In this document: piece after piece, positions 58,231 to 64,000 of the stretch
Layout: each line of letters begins with the position of its first letter
How positions within the stretch are numbered: position 1 is the stretch's first letter
Source: an uncultured SAR86 cluster bacterium
GTDB lineage: Bacteria > Pseudomonadota > Gammaproteobacteria > Magnimaribacterales > AG-339-G14
Direction: 5' to 3'
DNA: 64,000 bases
Assembly (NCBI GenBank): GCA_902596665.1
Contig: CACJUN010000001.1
Coordinates: 257,680 to 321,679, forward strand
Notes under the pieces: model-generated
What the model saw: only the letters and a program-made list of their open reading frames with translations
What the model was told of the DNA's origin: nothing
The model's database searches: none
Made by a program: the position numbers and the translations under genes

Positions 58231-59154
58231 TTAGAACTTTATAGAAGCCATAGAATCACAAATTTCATTAAACTCAGTAATCGTTTCATTAATAATTGTT
58301 TCTACTGGTTTTATTTCTTCTATTAATCCTATTGATTGACCTGCCAATGCAGGTGCTGCATTCATATCTCCATCAAAGTATAGATTCTTAATTCCAGACA
58401 TCGCGCTCATATCCATCAGACCATCGTCGTAAATTTTGTCTGTAAAATCAGTTTTCAATGCTCTTATGCAAGGTTTAGCTTTTTTGTTGAGAATATAAGT
58501 GCCTTGTTCATTACCATTTACGATCGCGTTTTTAAAGTTATCATGAACTGGACTTTCTAAGGATGATACAAATCTTGTACCCATTTGAATGCCTTCTGCT
58601 CCAGCAGCAAATGCAGCTGCCATTCCTCTACCATCTACAATGCCTCCAGCAGCAACAATAGGTAGATCAGTGTGTTTCTTAATTGATTGAATTAATACAT
58701 GAAGTCCAACTTCCTCGGGATTTTTAAATCCGCCCCCTTCTGTTCCCTCTACAACCAAACCATCAACCCCTGCATCAACTGCTTTCATGGCACCAGCAAG
58801 GCTTGGTACAGCATGAAATACTTTGATATCCGCCTCTTTTAATTTATGTATATATTTAGCTGGATCCCCTGCAGAGGTTGTAACAAATTTAACATTTTCA
58901 CCTATAACAACATCAAGCATGCTCTCGTCAGATAAAAATAATATTGGCAAATTAACTCCAAAAGGGCTATTAGTTAATGTAGCCATTTTTTTAATTTCTT
59001 CTTTACATTGATCTACCTCACCAGATGAAGTTTCAATAATGCCAAATGCACCAGCATTGGATACTGCTGAAGCAAGATTGCTTCTTGCTATCCATCCCAT
59101 AGGAGCTTGTATTATTGGGTATTTACAACCCAACATTTCAGTAATTCTATTCAT
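58231..59154 (-). CDS. Nitronate monooxygenase family protein (second)
   Basis: 307 aa; YPIIQAPMGWIARSNLASAVSNAGAFGII, VVEGTEGGGFKNPEEV, VAAGGIVDGRGMAAAFAAGAEGIQMGTRFVSSLESPVHDNFK. Confidence 0.88.
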   Translation of the reverse strand: MNRITEMLGCKYPIIQAPMGWIARSNLASAVSNAGAFGIIETSSGEVDQCKEEIKKMATLTNSPFGVNLPILFLSDESMLDVVIGENVKFVTTSAGDPAKYIHKLKEADIKVFHAVPSLAGAMKAVDAGVDGLVVEGTEGGGFKNPEEVGLHVLIQSIKKHTDLPIVAAGGIVDGRGMAAAFAAGAEGIQMGTRFVSSLESPVHDNFKNAIVNGNEQGTYILNKKAKPCIRALKTDFTDKIYDDGLMDMSAMSGIKNLYFDGDMNAAPALAGQSIGLIEEIKPVETIINETITEFNEICDSMASIKF

Positions 59155-59155
59155 T

Positions 59156-60184
59156 TCATTCCACCAATGATTCGCAATGATTTAATTGTAAAAAAGAAAA
59201 AACTTCATCTTTTTTATCAGTATCTAGTTTCTCATATTCTTCTTTAATCCATGTTAAACATTTTGCTTGATACGGAAAGGATTTTTGTTTCCATTTACCT
59301 TTATCTAATTCAATATCCCACTCATCGCTGCCTTCATCAATTGCTTTTTTATTTGCAATCATCGTTGGTACATAGGAAATGCTCATTTCTTTAAATAAAT
59401 CATGAATAGTTTGAGGAAGGTCCGAAAGTGTTAAATTATTTTCTTTAACTTCTAGTCCGCTTCTATCTTCAAGAGATCTAACCCATCCAATTACCCTCGG
59501 AGCAATTTCGTGAGCAATTTTACGGGGCGTTGGATCAAAACCTATAAGTTGCGTGAGCTGTCCGTATACAGCAAAATCACATGAGGATGGAGATGATCCA
59601 AGTAAATACGGTTGGATTTTTAAATGATTTTCTAAAATCTCAAGAAAAGATTTATAACTTTGATCAATAAAGGGGGCAGTTTCGTCGTTAGATCCAACTA
59701 CCCATAATCTATCTATTTGTCTTTTTGCAAAGTTGTCTTTAAAAAATGCCAACTCATCATCAGAAATATTACTCATAATTCCTAATGGTAAAAGTGTGCC
59801 GGCATTATCAGCATCTTCAGCAAAATGCCAACGATAATGAAACATATATTTAGTGCACCACTCATCACCAAAGTCTTCTAAAACATAATTAATAAATCTT
59901 AAAGATTGATCTTCAGGATAAACAGATCTATCTGGATAAGAATTTTCAAATTCTTCAATTAGTGGCGTTGAATCAGTTACTGCAGTTAATTTTCCATCTC
60001 TGGGAAGAAGAAAAACAGGTAATAAAATTGGTTTCGGTGGATCAATATTCATTGGTTTTAGAACATTAGATACATCTCCCCAAATAACTTGATGTGGAAT
60101 TCTTTTAAATCGCAAATATGCAATCATCTTCCTTGTATAAGGTGACGCCGGATTACCTATTAATTTAATGAGTGTCTCGTTCAT
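59156..60184 (-). CDS. Glutathione S-transferase-like protein (start trimmed to MNETLIKLIGNPASPYTRKM)
   Basis: N-terminal thioredoxin-fold GNPASPYTRKMIAYLRFKRIPHQVIWGDV, C-terminal helical domain. Confidence 0.8.
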   Translation of the reverse strand: MNETLIKLIGNPASPYTRKMIAYLRFKRIPHQVIWGDVSNVLKPMNIDPPKPILLPVFLLPRDGKLTAVTDSTPLIEEFENSYPDRSVYPEDQSLRFINYVLEDFGDEWCTKYMFHYRWHFAEDADNAGTLLPLGIMSNISDDELAFFKDNFAKRQIDRLWVVGSNDETAPFIDQSYKSFLEILENHLKIQPYLLGSSPSSCDFAVYGQLTQLIGFDPTPRKIAHEIAPRVIGWVRSLEDRSGLEVKENNLTLSDLPQTIHDLFKEMSISYVPTMIANKKAIDEGSDEWDIELDKGKWKQKSFPYQAKCLTWIKEEYEKLDTDKKDEVFSFLQLNHCESLVE

Positions 60185-60207
60185 TTGAGTTAATCTTTTT
60201 AAAAATA

Positions 60208-60231
60208 TATAATATGACATAAGTCATGTCA
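60208..60231 (+). promoter_or_regulatory. TATAAT box and palindromic operator candidate at the divergent TetR/GST promoter
   Basis: TATAAT (60208-60213) then TGACAT-AAGTC-ATGTCA (60215-60231), the second half overlapping the annotated ATG. Confidence 0.6.
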
Positions 60232-60813
60232 AAAGATAATTATATGGAAGTTATATCTATAGACGGTAGAAAAAAAAGAAGCAAAGATACGTCTGAATTA
60301 ATTATAGATACTGCATTTTCCCTTCTTAACGAGGGCATTTTAAACATCACTCATGAATTAATTGCCAAGGAAGCAAAAATCGGAACTCGTACTATATTCC
60401 GTCATTTTAAAGATAAGAATTCTTTAATTATCGGTATGCATAATAAGCTTTTGAATGACTTTGAATCATACAAACCAAAAATCGATTTAGATATTGATGT
60501 AAGTTCAAGGTTGAAATTACTTATTGAGTTCACATGCAATACATATGAAAAATATCAGTATGTATATCATTGGACTGTTAAAAATTTATGGTATTCAAAG
60601 GATGTAAGGATGAATATCGTTGAGTGGAATAAAAGAAGCAGCGACTATATATTTGAATTTCTTCCCGAAATAAAAGACCAAAAATGGGAAGAAAAAGAAT
60701 TTATTTTGAACGCTCTCTCGTTTCCTTTTTGGCAAAGACTTGTTGGAATTTCTAAACGCACAAATAAAGAAATTAAGGGTATTTTATTTAAAAATTTAAA
60801 AAATTATTTTTAA
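60226..60813 (+). CDS. TetR-family transcriptional regulator
   Basis: 195 aa; LIIDTAFSLLNEGILNITHELIAKEAKIGTRTIFRHFKDKNSLIIGM HTH; alternative start 60244. Confidence 0.88.
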   Translation: MSKDNYMEVISIDGRKKRSKDTSELIIDTAFSLLNEGILNITHELIAKEAKIGTRTIFRHFKDKNSLIIGMHNKLLNDFESYKPKIDLDIDVSSRLKLLIEFTCNTYEKYQYVYHWTVKNLWYSKDVRMNIVEWNKRSSDYIFEFLPEIKDQKWEEKEFILNALSFPFWQRLVGISKRTNKEIKGILFKNLKNYF

Positions 60814-61068
60814 CTACCTTAGCTTGCCTTGGACTTTTGCTCTATGCCTTCCAACAGAAAAAGAGCGTTTTGATAAATGCTTCGTGTTTTTACCGTTGAC
60901 TCTTTTTCTCCACATCTTGAAACTGCTTTCTTTCATTTCTCGTCTCATAATCTCTATAACTTCCTGTTCTTTTAAAGAAAACTGAGCTTCTATTGCATCA
61001 AAAGGTGTTCTATCCTCCCAGGCCATTTCAATAACCCGAGAAATGTCTGAGTCACTAAGATTTTTCAT
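60814..61068 (-). CDS. TIGR03643/DUF2805-like small protein
   Basis: 84 aa; DISRVIEMAWEDRTPFDAIEAQFSLKEQEVIEIMRREMKESSFKMWRKRV. Confidence 0.8.
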   Translation of the reverse strand: MKNLSDSDISRVIEMAWEDRTPFDAIEAQFSLKEQEVIEIMRREMKESSFKMWRKRVNGKNTKHLSKRSFSVGRHRAKVQGKLR

Positions 61069-61069
61069 T

Positions 61070-61177
61070 TCAGTAAATTAGATCAATATAGTAACTAACT
61101 ATAGCTAGGAGAATAATAATCACACCTAGCGAAGAAAGTAACGTCCAAAGATGAAACTTTTTATCTTCCTTTTTCAT
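61070..61177 (-). CDS. Candidate 35-aa single-pass membrane microprotein, not in the supplied ORF track
   Basis: Manual translation [35 protein letters not shown]; stop arranged as TGAAATG with the start of the 84-aa gene. Confidence 0.55.
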   Translation of the reverse strand: MKKEDKKFHLWTLLSSLGVIIILLAIVSYYIDLIY

Positions 61178-61208
61178 CTGGCATAATAGTCATATACAAA
61201 CATATTTT

Positions 61209-61427
61209 ATGGCAAAAGAAGATTTAATAGAAATGGAAGGTGAAGTTATCGACACCATGCCTAACACTACATTTAAAGTTAAGCTTGAAAATGATCATGT
61301 GATAACTGCTCATATTTCAGGAAAAATGAGAAAAAACTACATCAGAATTCTCACTGGAGATAAGGTTAAAGTTGAAATGACACCTTATGATTTATCTAAA
61401 GGTAGGATTACTTACAGGGGTAAATAA
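61209..61427 (+). CDS. infA: Translation initiation factor IF-1
   Basis: 72 aa; [64 protein letters not shown]. Confidence 0.97.
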   Translation: MAKEDLIEMEGEVIDTMPNTTFKVKLENDHVITAHISGKMRKNYIRILTGDKVKVEMTPYDLSKGRITYRGK

Positions 61428-63692
61428 TTAAACTTTCTCTTTTTTCTTCTCTTCTTTTCTTGGACTAGACTTCAGATCGATTTTTAATTCATCATCTTCA
61501 ACTGTAACAATAACGCTACCGCCATTTTTTGAAAGTTCACCGAAAATTAATTCCTCAGCTAATGGTTTCTTGATTTTATCTTGAATTATCCTATACATAG
61601 GTCTTGCACCCATTTTTTCATCATATCCTTCTTTTGATAACCAGGATCTTGCAGCGTCATCAACTTCTAAAGTAACTTGCTTCTCATCAAGTTGAGCCTG
61701 AACTTCAGTTAAAAATTTATCAACTATTGTAAGAATTACTTCTTCAGGTAAAGAATCGAATTGCACTATTGCATCAAGTCTATTTCTAAATTCTGGAGAG
61801 AAAGCTTTTTTGATGACTTCTGCACCATCCGATGAATTATCTTGTTTTTGGAATCCCATAGAATTCCTTGCCATCTCTTGTGCGCCTGAGTTAGTAGTCA
61901 TGATTAAGACGACGTTTTTAAAACTGGCTACTCTGCCGTTATTATCGGTCAATGTACCGTGATCCATTACTTGAAGTAAGACATTAAATACTTCGGGATG
62001 GGCCTTTTCAATTTCATCTAATAGGATTACTGAATGCGGATTTTTTACAGCTGCTTCTGTCAATAATCCACCTTGATCATAACCAACATAACCTGGAGGT
62101 GCTCCAATTAATCTTGAAACAGTATGTCTTTCCATATATTCAGACATATCAAATCTGATTAGTTCTACGCCCATAGACAAAGATAATTGTCTTGATAATT
62201 CTGTTTTTCCGACCCCAGTTGGTCCGGCAAATAGAAAACTTCCAATTGGCTTTTCTTCGTTACCAAGGCCTGCTCTAGACATAACAATAGAGCTAACCAA
62301 TTTTTCAATAGCATCATCTTGACCAAAAATAACTCTTTTTAAGTTTTCTTCGAGTTTCCCTAAAGAAACCTTGTCATCTTTAGAGACACTTTTCTCAGGT
62401 ATTCTAGCCATCAGCGAAATAACTTTTTGGATATCTTGTTCAGAAACAGTTTTTCTTCTGTTATTTTTTAGAAGTCTTAACCTTGCACCGGCTTCATCAA
62501 CAACATCAATGGCCTTATCTGGAAGAAATTTGTCATTTATGTGTTTTGAGGAAAGTTCTACTGCTGATTTTAGTGCTTCTTTTGAATATTTAAGTTCATG
62601 ATGTTCTTCAAATTTTGATTTCAAACCTTCAAGAATTTTTAAAGTTTCTTCTTGAGATGGTTCTTCAATATCTACTTTCTGAAATCTTCTTGATAATGCC
62701 CTATCCTTTTCAAAAATATTTCTATATTCAGTGTAAGTTGTAGATCCAACCAGAGTAAAACTACCTTTTCCTAAAGTAGGCTTTAATAAATTTGAGGCAT
62801 CCATTACTCCTCCAGACGTTGCACCTGCACCAATTACAGTATGTATCTCATCTATGAACAGGATAGATCCTTCAATTTTTTTTAGTTCTTTAAGAATTGA
62901 CTTTAATCTTTTTTCAAAGTCTCCTCTGTATTTTGTTCCAGCGAGAAGAGTTCCCATATCTAAAGAAAAAATTTGACGATTTTTTAAGACATCAGGCACA
63001 TTTCCTTCCACTATATTTTTTGCAAGGCCTTCTACAACAGCTGTTTTTCCAACACCAGATTCTCCAACTAATAGCGGATTGTTTTTACTTCTTCTTGAGA
63101 TTATTTGAGTGATTCTCTCTAATTCATTAGATCTACCAATAAGCGGATCTATGTTTCCTTCAGATGCTTCTTGATTTAAATTAGTAGCGTATTTAATTAA
63201 TGCATTTTGCTCAGATTCTTCGCCATCTTCATTTTGATAATCTATTTCTAAGTCTTCAGATTCCTCTTCCTCTCCGTGACTGAGGTAAGAAACGGCATCT
63301 AATCTTGTCATGCCTTGTTGTTTTAACAAATAAACGCTGTAAGACTCTTTTTCACTAAACAAAGCAACAATTATGTTGGCTCCCGTCACTTCTGCACCTT
63401 TTGTGCTTTGAACATGAAATACCGCTCTTTGAATTACCCTTTGAAAGCTTAGAGTAGCTTGAACATCTTTATTAGAATCTGTATTTTCAGGAATAGAGTC
63501 CTTTAGAAATTTATCTAACTCTAAAGTTAATTTTTCAATATCAACATTACAAGCAGACAGTAATTTAAGAGCTTCGTTATTATCTAAAAGACAAAATAAT
63601 AAATGCTCTGTTGTAACAAATTCATGGTTAGAACTATGAGCTTTCTTAAATGCGTTATTAAGACAATTTTCTAAATTCTTTTCTAACATCAA
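61428..63692 (-). CDS. clpA: ATP-dependent Clp protease ATP-binding subunit ClpA
   Basis: 754 aa; two AAA+ modules ([26 protein letters not shown]), Clp N-domain, adjacent to clpS. Confidence 0.95.
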   Translation of the reverse strand: MMLEKNLENCLNNAFKKAHSSNHEFVTTEHLLFCLLDNNEALKLLSACNVDIEKLTLELDKFLKDSIPENTDSNKDVQATLSFQRVIQRAVFHVQSTKGAEVTGANIIVALFSEKESYSVYLLKQQGMTRLDAVSYLSHGEEEESEDLEIDYQNEDGEESEQNALIKYATNLNQEASEGNIDPLIGRSNELERITQIISRRSKNNPLLVGESGVGKTAVVEGLAKNIVEGNVPDVLKNRQIFSLDMGTLLAGTKYRGDFEKRLKSILKELKKIEGSILFIDEIHTVIGAGATSGGVMDASNLLKPTLGKGSFTLVGSTTYTEYRNIFEKDRALSRRFQKVDIEEPSQEETLKILEGLKSKFEEHHELKYSKEALKSAVELSSKHINDKFLPDKAIDVVDEAGARLRLLKNNRRKTVSEQDIQKVISLMARIPEKSVSKDDKVSLGKLEENLKRVIFGQDDAIEKLVSSIVMSRAGLGNEEKPIGSFLFAGPTGVGKTELSRQLSLSMGVELIRFDMSEYMERHTVSRLIGAPPGYVGYDQGGLLTEAAVKNPHSVILLDEIEKAHPEVFNVLLQVMDHGTLTDNNGRVASFKNVVLIMTTNSGAQEMARNSMGFQKQDNSSDGAEVIKKAFSPEFRNRLDAIVQFDSLPEEVILTIVDKFLTEVQAQLDEKQVTLEVDDAARSWLSKEGYDEKMGARPMYRIIQDKIKKPLAEELIFGELSKNGGSVIVTVEDDELKIDLKSSPRKEEKKKEKV

Positions 63693-64000
63693 TCTTCGTC
63701 ATCCACTGGTTCAATTTCACTTAATAAAGGATGTTCATTCTGTTGAGCAAAATCATTAATTTGTGATGATTTCGTTTCAGCTATCTCCTTTGTAAAGATA
63801 CCACAAACTCCTTTTCCATGAGTGTGCACTGCTAACATAATTTGCGTTGCCCTTTCCTGATCATAATTAAAAAACTTTTGTAATACATATACTACAAATT
63901 CCATGGGCGTATAGTCGTCATTCAACAAAAGAATTCTATATAAAGAAGGTTTTTTTACTATTGGATCAGAAGGTCTAATGGCAACAGATAAGTCGCCTTC
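63689..64000 (-). CDS. clpS: ClpS adaptor (5' end outside window; track TTG start is internal)
   Basis: Frame open to base 64000: [59 protein letters not shown]. Confidence 0.92.
   Translation of the reverse strand, partial: EGDLSVAIRPSDPIVKKPSLYRILLLNDDYTPMEFVVYVLQKFFNYDQERATQIMLAVHTHGKGVCGIFTKEIAETKSSQINDFAQQNEHPLLSEIEPVDDED

Noticed and set aside
1-64000. CRISPR arrays, tRNA/rRNA genes, prophage or toxin-antitoxin loci
   Set aside because: Looked for regular direct repeats, tRNA-like cloverleaf segments and phage or toxin-antitoxin signatures by eye; none could be supported. A tRNAscan/Infernal run would be decisive.

Overview
The window is a gene-dense, AT-rich gammaproteobacterial chromosome segment. 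Gene content and order suggest a marine SAR86-like oligotroph; this is inference, since no 16S is present. I saw no rRNA, tRNA, CRISPR, prophage, transposase or classical defence island. Housekeeping blocks: mlaA end, dusA, nhaB, nudC, rne/rluC, a shortened rpmF-fabG-acpP-fabF-mltG-tmk-holB cluster, and infA/clpA/clpS at the right edge. Accessory blocks: (i) 19.4-30.8 kb, three large TonB-dependent receptors with an embedded carboxylesterase; (ii) 30.9-36.9 kb, a cNMP-binding-domain K+ channel, a CHASE2 adenylate cyclase, two putative barrel proteins and a voltage-gated Na+/Ca2+-type channel with a TYDDWAA filter; (iii) 40.6-48.8 kb, an Anbu protease / circularly permuted ATP-grasp / alpha-E locus bracketed by a four-member family of uncharacterised secreted two-repeat proteins; (iv) 48.8-60.8 kb, a mostly minus-strand catabolic cluster (two GSTs, sulfatase, two haloalkane-dehalogenase-like hydrolases, two nitronate-monooxygenase-like proteins, MAPEG, MBL-fold) next to a divergent TetR gene with an operator-like palindrome. 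Other observations: RNase E lacks the CPxC Zn-link, two genes lack an upstream ATG/GTG/TTG start compatible with their conserved N-termini, terminator-like hairpins lie inside two lipoprotein signal-peptide coding regions, TATAAT boxes abut start codons, and there is a 35-aa membrane ORF missing from the ORF track. All family names come from motif recognition by eye; no database search was run.
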